Under the pieces are notes generated by a model that did no database searches, was not told the origin of the DNA, and saw only the letters and a list, made by a program, of their open reading frames with translations. A program made the position numbers and the translations under genes. DNA of 64,000 bases from Euglena gracilis (lineage: Eukaryota; Euglenida; Euglenophyceae; Euglenales): positions 93,438,406-93,502,405 of the forward strand of contig CP154956.1 of NCBI GenBank assembly GCA_039621445.1, read 5' to 3'. Shown in pieces: positions 10,911-19,645 of this stretch (positions are counted from its first letter, which is position 1; each line of letters opens with the position of its first letter).

Positions 10911-12330
10911 TGTTTTGCCCTGTTTCACCCCATTTCAACCTAAACTCAAAAAAAAAAACCTGGTGATATGTTGCTATCATTAATGAAAGGTAACTCATTG
11001 GTGTTTGTGGAATGGATTTTGTCTTGTAACCCCCCAAACTTCACAGCTGCACATTTGCTCCCCCCCAAAAAAATAAACAAATAATAAAAAAGAAATTAAT
11101 AAATTAGATCTTTACCATTTCTTTCCGTCAACGTCAACCCATGTTTGTCTTCCTATTTGCTTTCCGCAACCACTCACTACTTTTTTGCTTTTTTCAATTT
11201 CTCTTTATTTTGCACAATTACAAAAATCAAAAAGAAATAATGAAGGCTCATTTTGGTGTTTTTTTTTTCTCTCTTCGTATTTCATTTCGGCTCAGATATA
11301 ATTTTGGTGGATATTGTGCGGACAGCATATTGCTTCAGAAACCACCCCCGTCCCACCCAGCAGTGCACTATGCCGTTCCCCACCTGTGGCCTCTGCGTTC
11401 CCACCCCAAAATAGCCCTCTAAATTATTTTTTCGTCTCACCCTGCCCAAAGGACGCTCGCTGCCTTGGCCGACCCTTCTGGCAGCTGCTTCCGCGTTTTT
11501 CGATGCCGACGCTAGCACTGAGCGCCAGCCGGCTCGGGAGGTATCCCGACTGTATGCTCAGGTCCCTCGTGCTGCCTGGCAAGCACGCCTCGGTGACAGC
11601 ACGTCGGGCTTTATCCCCATCGGCCAAGGCGATCGCGCCTCACTATCCTGCACCACCTTTCAGGGTACCCCCTTCCAGCCCTTGCAGCTGCAGGCCGCCT
11701 CGGTATTCGACCTTTGGCATTCGCCGGGCGAGGGAGTCAAGAGGCCTCGGGATCCATTCGAGGATGTCCCTGAGGCCGCGCCTCCCCGCCAGGCTCGGCG
11801 TGTCCCGGGGCGCCGCTTCCCTGCCGCCTCTGCTGCGTTCAGCTCTGCACCTATGCTCCGCAACGAGGCTTTTCTGACCACCTCCGTTCTATAACACCCT
11901 CCGGCCCTCGTCGCGGCCCCCAACAACCATGGGCGCGCGGTTACAGTCGGCCATGGGGTTGGCTCCCACTATGCATCTCATGAGCCTCCATTCAAATCAA
12001 AAAACCTGGTGATATGTTGCATCATTGTAACTCATGAATTTTGTGGAAAGCTTCAACCCCCCCTCCTCACCCCATTTGTCCCCCCTATTAAATTAGAACC
12101 ATCCTGTTTGTCTTATTGCTTCCGCACTCACTTGTTGCTTTTTTCTCTTGCATACATCAGAATGTTTGTCGGGTTGTGCGGGCTTCAGAAACCCGTCCCC
12201 CCAGCAAGCGTATTGCCACCTCCTGTACCTATAGCGACCTCAAGCCAAAGGACGCCTGCGCTCTGGCGCTTCGGGAGGTGATGGAGGTATCAGGCTGGCA
12301 AGCACGCCTCGGTGAACACGGGGAAGGGAA
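10826..12330 (+). repeat. Diverged tandem duplication
   Basis: Landmarks recur in the same order: CCATGGGCGCTGCGGTTACA (10838) and its relative at 11928; AAACCTGGTGATATGTTGC at about 10958 and 12001; a TTTGTCTTCCTATTTGCTT-like stretch; and GGCAAGCACGCCTCGGTGA at 11577 and 12297. The second copy is much shorter and looks condensed by many deletions. Confidence 0.6.
11430..11894 (+). CDS. Coding-like block 5
   Basis: From about 11498 the frame reads a long protein-like segment (DADASTERQPAREVSRLY, AAWQARLGDSTSGF, then basic PPRQARRVPGRRFPAA) to a TAA at 11892-11894. The REV...WQARLG pattern is repeated in the next block, which supports both as real coding sequence of one duplicated protein family. 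No enzymatic motif is visible. Confidence 0.45.
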   Translation, partial: FRLTLPKGRSLPWPTLLAAASAFFDADASTERQPAREVSRLYAQVPRAAWQARLGDSTSGFIPIGQGDRASLSCTTFQGTPFQPLQLQAASVFDLWHSPGEGVKRPRDPFEDVPEAAPPRQARRVPGRRFPAASAAFSSAPMLRNEAFLTTSVL

Positions 12331-12475
12331 AGGCGATCGCGGGAGAATACCTAGCTTGCAGCAGGGGGATGGCATTTCGAGGAGAGGGGGAGAGGGATCC
12401 GCGCCCAGGAGGCAGGGGAGTGCGGGGTCGCCGCGGGTGCGTTCTGCCGCACCCTCTGACCAACCTCCGCTATGA
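12116..12475 (+). CDS. Coding-like block 6, paralogous to block 5
   Basis: The frame reads IATSCTYSDLKPKDACALAL, then REVMEVSGWQARLGEHGEGK and a Gly/Arg-rich stretch, ending in TGA at 12473-12475. It shares the REV...WQARLG pattern with 11530-11600. It is probably part of the same tandemly duplicated unit and immediately precedes the proline-rich ORF. Confidence 0.4.
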   Translation: MLPHSLVAFFSCIHQNVCRVVRASETRPPSKRIATSCTYSDLKPKDACALALREVMEVSGWQARLGEHGEGKGDRGRIPSLQQGDGISRRGGEGSAPRRQGSAGSPRVRSAAPSDQPPL

Positions 12476-12932
12476 CACCCCTCGGCCATCCCAATCCCAA
12501 CCCCGTCAGGGTCTGCCGACCCCGGGTTCTCACCCCTCCACGGGCCATGCCCCGTTCCCCCCTCCCCTTTCCCGTCCGAGCTCCATGACTCCGGGAACTG
12601 ACCAACCTGCGGGCTTCGCAGCCCCGCCATTTCCTCCACCTCAGCCTGCCATTTCCCTCCCGCTCCCGCCTCCCCTCCCTCCAGGTGTTCAATCAGGCGA
12701 GCGCTCGTGGCAGGCGTATATGTTGAACCAGCCCGGACCGGGTTGGTCCGGCCCCAAGGGCTTCACTCTGCCTACAAGTATTGCAGTCCCTCCATACTTC
12801 CAAATCTCCTGTTATCCTTTTTATGGGGTATCATGTGCAGCAATCCGTCTCTTTCTCCAATGGACACGTTGCATTCTCTTGCTAAATTATCTCTGTTTTC
12901 AAAACCAACTGTTTTTACTTCAGGTGATCTGA
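12312..12932 (+). CDS. Proline-rich ORF at the LINE 5' side
   Basis: From about 12475 the frame is strongly proline-rich (PPFPPPQPAISLPLPPPLPP) and then reads SWQAYMLNQPGPGWSGPKGF. It may be the N-terminal or ORF1 region of the following LINE, as low-complexity proline-rich N termini are common in such proteins. A T-rich tract (12944-12972) then separates it from the next coding frame. Confidence 0.4.
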   Translation: MNTGKGKAIAGEYLACSRGMAFRGEGERDPRPGGRGVRGRRGCVLPHPLTNLRYDTPRPSQSQPRQGLPTPGSHPSTGHAPFPPPLSRPSSMTPGTDQPAGFAAPPFPPPQPAISLPLPPPLPPGVQSGERSWQAYMLNQPGPGWSGPKGFTLPTSIAVPPYFQISCYPFYGVSCAAIRLFLQWTRCILLLNYLCFQNQLFLLQVI

Positions 12933-12936
12933 ACCT

Positions 12937-12970
<34 letters not shown>

Positions 12971-13987
12971 GTTTGTTTTTTTTTGTATTGGGGGGGTTTT
13001 TTGTTTTTGGGTGGGTTGTTTTTTGTTTGGAAAGTTTGCTATGACGACAGCAACTGTTTGTGCAACGATTGGGTTTTCTTTTTTCGCCTCCCTTCCCCTC
13101 CACCTTCCTGGGTCTCTGAGGGGCTTCCCAGCATCGATTTTCTTTTGAAAGTATGGTCTGAGGATTGCACCCTAGCAGCAGCACTAATTACCCTCCCACG
13201 AGCTGTCACCTCGTGGCTCTGGTCTGCTGCACACTGTTGGGCGAAGGCCCTCCTCGCCAAGGGGCTGAGGCATGGGGACGGTTTCTCGCCTCCTTTTTTC
13301 TTGGGTGCCGACCCAGCCATTTATGTGTATCGTCCGGGGAGGTTGTCCACTAATCAAACGCCCCCAGTCGACACAGTACCGTGGGTGTCGGGGAAAAATG
13401 GCTTGATTGTTTGGATTTCTCCCCACCAAGCTGCTGAACGCCTCTGCAATGCCATTTTCTTTTTTGGACCCCAATGCCCAAAGTGTTTTCGAATTTCTGC
13501 ATCAACTTCCATCACCGATTTTATTCCTAGTCATTTGCCAATCCCTCATAAAAGTGTTGTCCTCTGCCCCGAGGTCCCCTCTCACCAACCCCTGACTCAA
13601 TCATTGGCCATCCGTTGTGAAGGAGGCCAGCCAGGGGAGAAGCATGTCGGTTTCATTTTTACAGACCACCTCAGAAGCCGCTGCTGCCCCAAACCATCCT
13701 CCCCCGAGAAATGGGAAAACCCAGCCCCTCTCCCCTGGTCCCCACCCATCGACCCCACCCCTCCCTCAAACTCCCCCTCTAAGCTCAACATCACCGCCCT
13801 GTCAATGAACTGTGGGGGTGCTGCTTCGAAAGGGCCTCAAATACTCACCATTATTGAGCGCCTCGGTGCAACTGTGGTTTTCCTCCAAGAAGTTTGGGAG
13901 GCGTTCGATATTGACATTTTTTGGGGACCAATTTTCACGCTTTTGCTTGTCACAAATTCGCACGGGGAGGTGGCGAGGTTACACTGA
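12707..13987 (+). pseudogene. LINE ORF2 N-terminal part (frame before the shift)
   Basis: The frame crosses a T tract (12944-12972), which may be an insertion or intron. From about 13095 it becomes convincingly coding (for example FLLKVWSEDCTLAAALITLP). From 13784 it enters the start of the endonuclease fold: LNITALSMNCGG is the Asn-containing first strand, and ATVVFLQEVW carries the catalytic Glu of the LQE motif. Beyond about 13920 the same protein continues in another frame (13921-18024), so a single-base gain or loss lies next to the TTTTTTGGGG run at 13917-13926. Confidence 0.75.
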
Positions 13988-16900
13988 TCCATCGGTCTTT
14001 TGCAGCCAACACGATGAGCAAGCCTTTCGTCTCAGGGGGGAATGGTTTTCTGTGTGTCCACTTTACCCACCAGGCAGGCACTTTTGTGTTTCTAAACGTC
14101 TACGTCGCCCCCTCCATTTCCCATTCAGATTGGATATCGATAAGGGACCCTATTTCTACCATCCTTCGCTCTTCGCCTCAACCCTATGTTATCATGGGGG
14201 GCGATTTCAATGAAAACCTGAACGGGAGGGGTACCCCCCGACGACTCCGGAGAGCTTTGGACAGGTGCGCTTTTTGGGACCGTCTTTTTATTCCCTACCC
14301 CCTGGGGGAGGCCACAAACACCACGGTGCGTCGGGGTCGCACATCGCACACTGAAATAGATTACATACTGTTGAGTGCAATTCATCCTTGGCGCACGCTG
14401 TCGAAAGGCTGCACCTTGGGCATCTCCTCACATTCGGTTCTTGCCCTGCACGTGGAATTACCATTTTTCACGCCACCAGAGCCACTACCCCGCCCGTCCC
14501 AATGGTCGGGGCTGCAGCGCGCGGCCCTGACCAACCATTGGATTTTCCTCCATGCCACTGAGCATGGCCTGCACCCGGATTCACTCATCATGTTGTGGCG
14601 CAGATTTGCTACCTCCATCCTCAGCCGACCCTCCCTTTCCTCAGCACTCCGCAGCCACACTACCAAACTCTTCCTCGAGCAAGCGGCCAAGCAAGGCGAC
14701 ATCACTGCCCAGTTACGTCTCGACTCCATGCAAAAGGAGGAGGCTGACCGGGCCTGTCTGCACGAGGTCGGTCTCACTGCCCGGGCTATTGAGGAAGTAG
14801 CTGTCAGCGCCACCGCTGCCAGAATTTTCTGCCCCCCAAAAGCTGAATTTCTCCGCATCCGCAAAGTCAGTAGGGATGGTGTGGTTTTTCCTTTTCAACC
14901 GGCTGAATTCAAAGAAGAAGTGAGACGGCAGGCAAGTGAGCTTTATGGATCTCGTTGCCTTGTGATGGACCTTCATTTTTTGCTCCAACCTTCCCCCCTG
15001 CCTACTCAGTCTCAACCATGGGGACTTGCAGACAAACCCCCCCTGCAAGATCGTTTGCTTTGTTTGTGGGCACCCTCCCAGGAGGTTACTTCCTCAATAA
15101 GGCTCGCACAGGATCGTCTCTTGTGCAGTGATAGTTGGTTTTCTATCACGGCCCTGGAGCTTGAGGCTGCCGCTAAACATGGCTCGGAGTCACCTGGCCT
15201 GGATGGTCTCCCATTCTCCATCATCAAGGGCAGTCCGTGGTTTGTCTGGGAGCAGCTTGCCTCCTGGTCATCCTTTCTGCAATCAGGTGGCTCATCTTTC
15301 TACCTGGACACCGCCCACCACCTTTTCCTCCGAAAAAATGAGCCTATTTGGCTGCTGAAAAATTGCAGGCCCATCATTTTGGAATCTGTACTCCGCCGCC
15401 TTGAAGCAGCCGCTCTTTTTGCGCGGGTGTCATCAAGGGCCGAACTTTCAGGCTGGTACCCCCCATGGTGTTTCTCGTACAGAAAGGGCCTCTCCCCCCA
15501 GCATTTGGGAATGATGTTTCGATGGCTCCTGCTGTCTTGGTGCCAAATGTTTCCGCAATTTTGGGTTGCCGATTGGGATGAATCTAATGCCTTTTGTAAT
15601 CTTCGTAGGCAAGATCTCCCCGTGGCACTCAGCCAATGGAAAGCTGTCAATTTTGGTGTGTGGGCAGGACGTTTCTTTGATCGCCTCAGTGTTCGGGCAG
15701 ACACTCCGTTTGGTCCTACAGAGCCCTACCCCCTTCTGCAGGGTGGTGCCCAGGGGGACAGCTTGGGAATTGGGCAATTTCTCTGCCTGAAGATTGTGCG
15801 GAGTGCTGCCCTCCGTGCTCGCTTCCCAGGACCTCCCCACCCTACTCTGCCCTCCGAGTGCACGCCTGAGGTCTTTTTCTCAGACGACAGCCGTTTTTTC
15901 GGTCGATCTTCCGATGAGCTGGGCTCAATTTTGGACTGCGCTGCCGATATATGTGTTCGTGTCGGGGGCTCAGTCAACACCAAAAAGCTCAAAGTTTATT
16001 GTCTTCGCCTGACCCAGGTCAAAATTATCACAGAAAACCACCCTTTCCACTCCCGGTACGGACCCGATAACACCACCACCACAGGTTTGTCGATGGTGGG
16101 CATACCCAGCGTCATGGGGGAAATACCCTCTTCTGCCATACAGAAAGTCAACACTGCTCTGGGGCGTTGTGTATCACGTTTGTTACGTTTCAAACCTAAC
16201 CCCGTCCTTTGTGCGCGGTTAATTCAGACATTGGTGACTTCCGTTGGTGATTATCGCCTTGCCCCCCTGTCCTTGGACCCTACCTGGTTGGACCCCGTGC
16301 AATCAAAATTGCAAAAGTATGTTCGCAAATTGTGTGGCCTGCCTCCCTGGTTTCCAAGAATTTTTCTCCTGTTGCCTTTCTCTCAGGGAGGTCTAGGTTT
16401 CCCTCTTTTTTACCTCCGATGGTCTGTGAGAGGCTTACTGCTTTTGGGGGAGACATTTCGCAGCAGGAATCTCTATGTCTCTCATTTGATGAATGAGCTC
16501 TTCTTTCACCCCTCCAAACCTGAGCCCGCATGGTCAGACGCAGCTCATTTTCGCAGGCTCGAGGCCGCACTCGGAGCCTCATGGATCGAGCGTCCAGCCC
16601 CGTCGCATCCCGTGGTTGTGTGGTCACGGGATGCCCCCCATGGTCCTGTCATTTTCTGCACCGACGGCTCGGTCATCAACAGTTCCATCGGCTCAGCAGT
16701 AGCCTTGTACGACAAGGCTGGGCTGCTAGCCACAGTCACCTGGGGATGTGCCATGTACGACCCCTGTTCCTGGGTTGCTGAGTGGCTTGCACGGGGCCTC
16801 GCCGCACATCTCCTTCATTCGAAACCTGCAGGTTTTTTCCTCTCACCGATGTTGCTGTCTGATGGTTTGGCTTGCTCCTCGCAAGGGAAGATACCCACCC

Positions 16901-18024
16901 CCGCCAGCAGTCCCATAATCTCCCAATTAATGCCTTTTGTGGCCGATGTGTTTTCTTCCAAGGGGGTTAGAGAGGCTTACATTCCTGCACAACATGACAC
17001 CCAGGATTCTTCCCATTTGGCCACGATTCAAGCTCATGCCGACCTTCTTGCAAAAGAAGCCACTTCTGCAACGCATCCCTCTGGACTCCCGACCTTTTCT
17101 GGGCTGGCCTGGGGCCCACAGCTCATGATCCGTGGTCTCTTAGTGACTCAACCCCGTGCCTCATTGGATGCTTTGTACAAGGACAAACTTCCCAGGTACA
17201 TTGGACTGCCTAGCGCGTTCTCTTTGCCACCCTCCCCAACCTGGGCACATCTCATTCAGAAAAAACAGTTGAGCTGGGGGGAGGTCTCAATGTGTTTGTG
17301 GATCCGTTCCGCCGCTTTATTGCCCACCGTTCCAAATGCATACTGTCCTTTCTGCAAGCTGCACATCCCTGACCTCCCGGAACATCTCCGCAGTCGTTGC
17401 CTCAAGCTGTCCCTCCTCGCCGCCCTGAGCTTCCGCACAGCCGTGTACACACCCCTCGCCGGGTGGTCTATCACCATGGACGACCCTTGGTGTGCCTCTT
17501 GCAGCCACCGTGGGTCCAAATTCCAGATCCGTCTCTGTTGGGATGGTTTTCCTTCAGGTGATGGCCTCGCCATCTCCTTTTCCGGTCTCTTATCTGTCGG
17601 CCCCTCCTGCCCCCTCCTGGCCACTTCCGATCTGGCGATTTTAGCAAAGGCATACATCTCCCATTTGCACACTAACCTTCAAAAACCCCTCCTAATGCCC
17701 ACGTTCCTCGAAGGGGTACAGAATCCCTGGGACTGGCATGACGACATTTTTCTTGGGTGTCTGCTCCCTTTTTTTAACTATCCGAAGGTGTGCGGTGCTC
17801 CAGGAAATTCTCCACACTGGCCCTGGGCAGTCCCCAATTCCAACAGCTTCTTTGTCAGCTGCAACGGGGCCCCCCCGCCGTCGCATGCTGTGGCGGCGTT
17901 GCACCTCCATGCCCCTTTTGACGACAAAGACCGGGAACACATCACTGTGGCTGACCGCTGGTTCCTATCCTCTGGCACCCGTTCATTGTCCACCTGTCTC
18001 TCGGCCCTCCTCATATTGGACTGA
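13921..18024 (+). CDS. LINE ORF2: endonuclease, RT, RNase H, zinc knuckle
   Basis: This is a 1367-codon frame. Residues 93-97 read GGDFN, the endonuclease Asp/Asn motif. EIDYILL follows at about 145, and SSHSVL at about 169 is the final catalytic His. The RT has motif A DESNAF with Asp 553, motif B LLQGGAQGDSLG, and motif C FSDD with Asp 655 and 656, where YADD is usual. RNase H has TDGS (Asp 915), the Glu in WVAEWLA, the Asp in LLSDG, and HADLLAKEA. A knuckle has C1142, C1145, H1155 and C1160. Together these would nick the target, copy the RNA by target-primed reverse transcription and remove the template RNA. The listed start is only where the open frame begins; the true start lies upstream, before the frameshift. 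Confidence 0.9.
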   Translation: MGTNFHAFACHKFARGGGEVTLIHRSFAANTMSKPFVSGGNGFLCVHFTHQAGTFVFLNVYVAPSISHSDWISIRDPISTILRSSPQPYVIMGGDFNENLNGRGTPRRLRRALDRCAFWDRLFIPYPLGEATNTTVRRGRTSHTEIDYILLSAIHPWRTLSKGCTLGISSHSVLALHVELPFFTPPEPLPRPSQWSGLQRAALTNHWIFLHATEHGLHPDSLIMLWRRFATSILSRPSLSSALRSHTTKLFLEQAAKQGDITAQLRLDSMQKEEADRACLHEVGLTARAIEEVAVSATAARIFCPPKAEFLRIRKVSRDGVVFPFQPAEFKEEVRRQASELYGSRCLVMDLHFLLQPSPLPTQSQPWGLADKPPLQDRLLCLWAPSQEVTSSIRLAQDRLLCSDSWFSITALELEAAAKHGSESPGLDGLPFSIIKGSPWFVWEQLASWSSFLQSGGSSFYLDTAHHLFLRKNEPIWLLKNCRPIILESVLRRLEAAALFARVSSRAELSGWYPPWCFSYRKGLSPQHLGMMFRWLLLSWCQMFPQFWVADWDESNAFCNLRRQDLPVALSQWKAVNFGVWAGRFFDRLSVRADTPFGPTEPYPLLQGGAQGDSLGIGQFLCLKIVRSAALRARFPGPPHPTLPSECTPEVFFSDDSRFFGRSSDELGSILDCAADICVRVGGSVNTKKLKVYCLRLTQVKIITENHPFHSRYGPDNTTTTGLSMVGIPSVMGEIPSSAIQKVNTALGRCVSRLLRFKPNPVLCARLIQTLVTSVGDYRLAPLSLDPTWLDPVQSKLQKYVRKLCGLPPWFPRIFLLLPFSQGGLGFPLFYLRWSVRGLLLLGETFRSRNLYVSHLMNELFFHPSKPEPAWSDAAHFRRLEAALGASWIERPAPSHPVVVWSRDAPHGPVIFCTDGSVINSSIGSAVALYDKAGLLATVTWGCAMYDPCSWVAEWLARGLAAHLLHSKPAGFFLSPMLLSDGLACSSQGKIPTPASSPIISQLMPFVADVFSSKGVREAYIPAQHDTQDSSHLATIQAHADLLAKEATSATHPSGLPTFSGLAWGPQLMIRGLLVTQPRASLDALYKDKLPRYIGLPSAFSLPPSPTWAHLIQKKQLSWGEVSMCLWIRSAALLPTVPNAYCPFCKLHIPDLPEHLRSRCLKLSLLAALSFRTAVYTPLAGWSITMDDPWCASCSHRGSKFQIRLCWDGFPSGDGLAISFSGLLSVGPSCPLLATSDLAILAKAYISHLHTNLQKPLLMPTFLEGVQNPWDWHDDIFLGCLLPFFNYPKVCGAPGNSPHWPWAVPNSNSFFVSCNGAPPPSHAVAALHLHAPFDDKDREHITVADRWFLSSGTRSLSTCLSALLILD

Positions 18025-18440
18025 ACAGTTTTTTGCTTCTGTTGTTCCTCGGCTTGCCACCAGCCTTTGGTGCATTGGCAGCTCCGCCGGCATGTGTTCT
18101 GTCACCATCGTTTGGCATAGTATGTTCCTTCCCCTCTCTTTGTCCCCCATGCCTTCTGCCAAGGCATGTCAAGCGGCGGGCAGTCACACGAACATGACCC
18201 TGCCCCAATATCTCGTGCAACCCCCGGCTCGAGGTTGCAACGTTCTGCAATGACCCCGCCCCCCCCAACATAGAATTTAAGGGAACATGTTTGGGTGGGC
18301 GGGTTTTCTCTCTCCTCCCACCCTGGCCTTCTCGCAAGGCTGCTAATTTGGGCGTCAACTGCACAGCCCATCTTAGCAAGGCGCGGGGGGCATCGTGCCC
18401 AGCTGCACCCTGCCCGCCCACCTCAATGTCAATGTCAATG
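18025..18440 (+). other. LINE 3' UTR
   Basis: Non-coding DNA after the TGA at 18022-18024, ending in CTCAATGTCAATGTCAATGG before GTGGGT repeats begin. The part from 18291 is repeated, diverged, at 18677-18822. Confidence 0.55.
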
Positions 18441-19560
18441 GGTGTGTGGGTGTGGGGGTGTGGGTGTGGGGGTGTGGGTGTGGGGGTGTGGGTGTGGGGG
18501 TGTGGGGGTTGTGTGTGGGGGGTGGGTGTTGGGGTGTGGTGTGGGGGTGTGGGTGTGGTAGTGGGTGATGTGGGTGTGGGATGTGGGTGTCGTGGGTGTG
18601 GGTGTGTGGCGTGTGGTGTGTGGTGTGATGGGGGGTTGGGTTGTGTTGTGAGGTGTGGGTGTGGGTAGTGTGGGGTGGGTGGGGTTTTCTCTCCTCCCAG
18701 GTTGGGCTGCTAATTTGGGTGTCTGGGCCCATCTTAGTGGGTTTCTGCCCGGGGCACCCCCTTTCAGGTGCCCTAAGCGTCGGCTATGCGCGTGTGGGTC
18801 GTGGTGACCCTGTTGGTCAATGGGTGTGTGTGGGTGGTGGGGGTTGGGTGTGGGTGTTGTGGTGTGTGTGGGTGTGGTGGTGGGGGTGTGGGTGTGGGGG
18901 TGTGGGGGTTGTGGGGGTGTGGGGTGTGTGGTGGGTGGGTGGGTGTGGGTGTGGGTGTTTAGGGTTGGGTGTGGGGTGGGGTGTGTGGGTGTGGGTGTGT
19001 GGGTGTGTGGGTGTGGGTTGTTGTGTGTTGTGTGGGTTGTGTGTGTGGTGTGTGGGGTGTGTGGGGTGTGTGTGGGTGTGGGTGTGGGTTGTGGTGTGTG
19101 GTGTGGGTTGTGGGTGTGGGTGTGTGGTGTGGGTGTGTGTGTGTGGGTGTGTGGTGTGGGTGTGTGGGTGTGGGTGTGTGGGTGTGGGTGTGTGGGTGGG
19201 GGAGTGTGGGTGTGTGCGGGTGGGTGTGGGGGTGTGGGTGTGGGTGTGTGGGTGGGGGTGTGGTGGGTGGGTGGTGGTGTGGGTGTGGGTGTGTGGGTGT
19301 GGGTGTGTGGGTGTGGGTGGGTGTGGGGGCGTGGGGGTGTGGGTGTGGGTGTGTGGGTGTGGGTGTGGGGTGTGGGGTTCGGGGGTGTGTGGGTGTGGGT
19401 GTGTGGGTGTGGGTGTGGGGGTGTGGGTGTGGGGGTGTGGGTGTGTGGGTGTGGGTGTGGGGGTGTGGGTGTGGGGGTGTGGGGGTGGGGGTGTGGGTGT
19501 GGGGGTGTGGGTGTGGGGGTGTGGGTGTGGGTGTGGGTGTGGGTGTGGGGGTGTGGGTGT

Positions 19561-19645
<85 letters not shown>

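Larger units (their letters stand above)
12480..18440 (+). mobile_element. LINE with AP endonuclease, RT, RNase H and zinc knuckle
   Basis: The order of domains, apurinic-type endonuclease (about 13780-14470), RT (about 15000-16400), RNase H (about 16640-17070) and a C2HC knuckle (17344-17400), identifies an APE-class non-LTR retrotransposon. The boundaries are estimates. The 5' end is unclear because of the diverged duplications before it. The 3' end is taken where the unique 3' UTR meets the GTGGGT tail. It carries one frameshift near 13920, so this copy is probably inactive unless that base is an assembly error. Confidence 0.85.
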
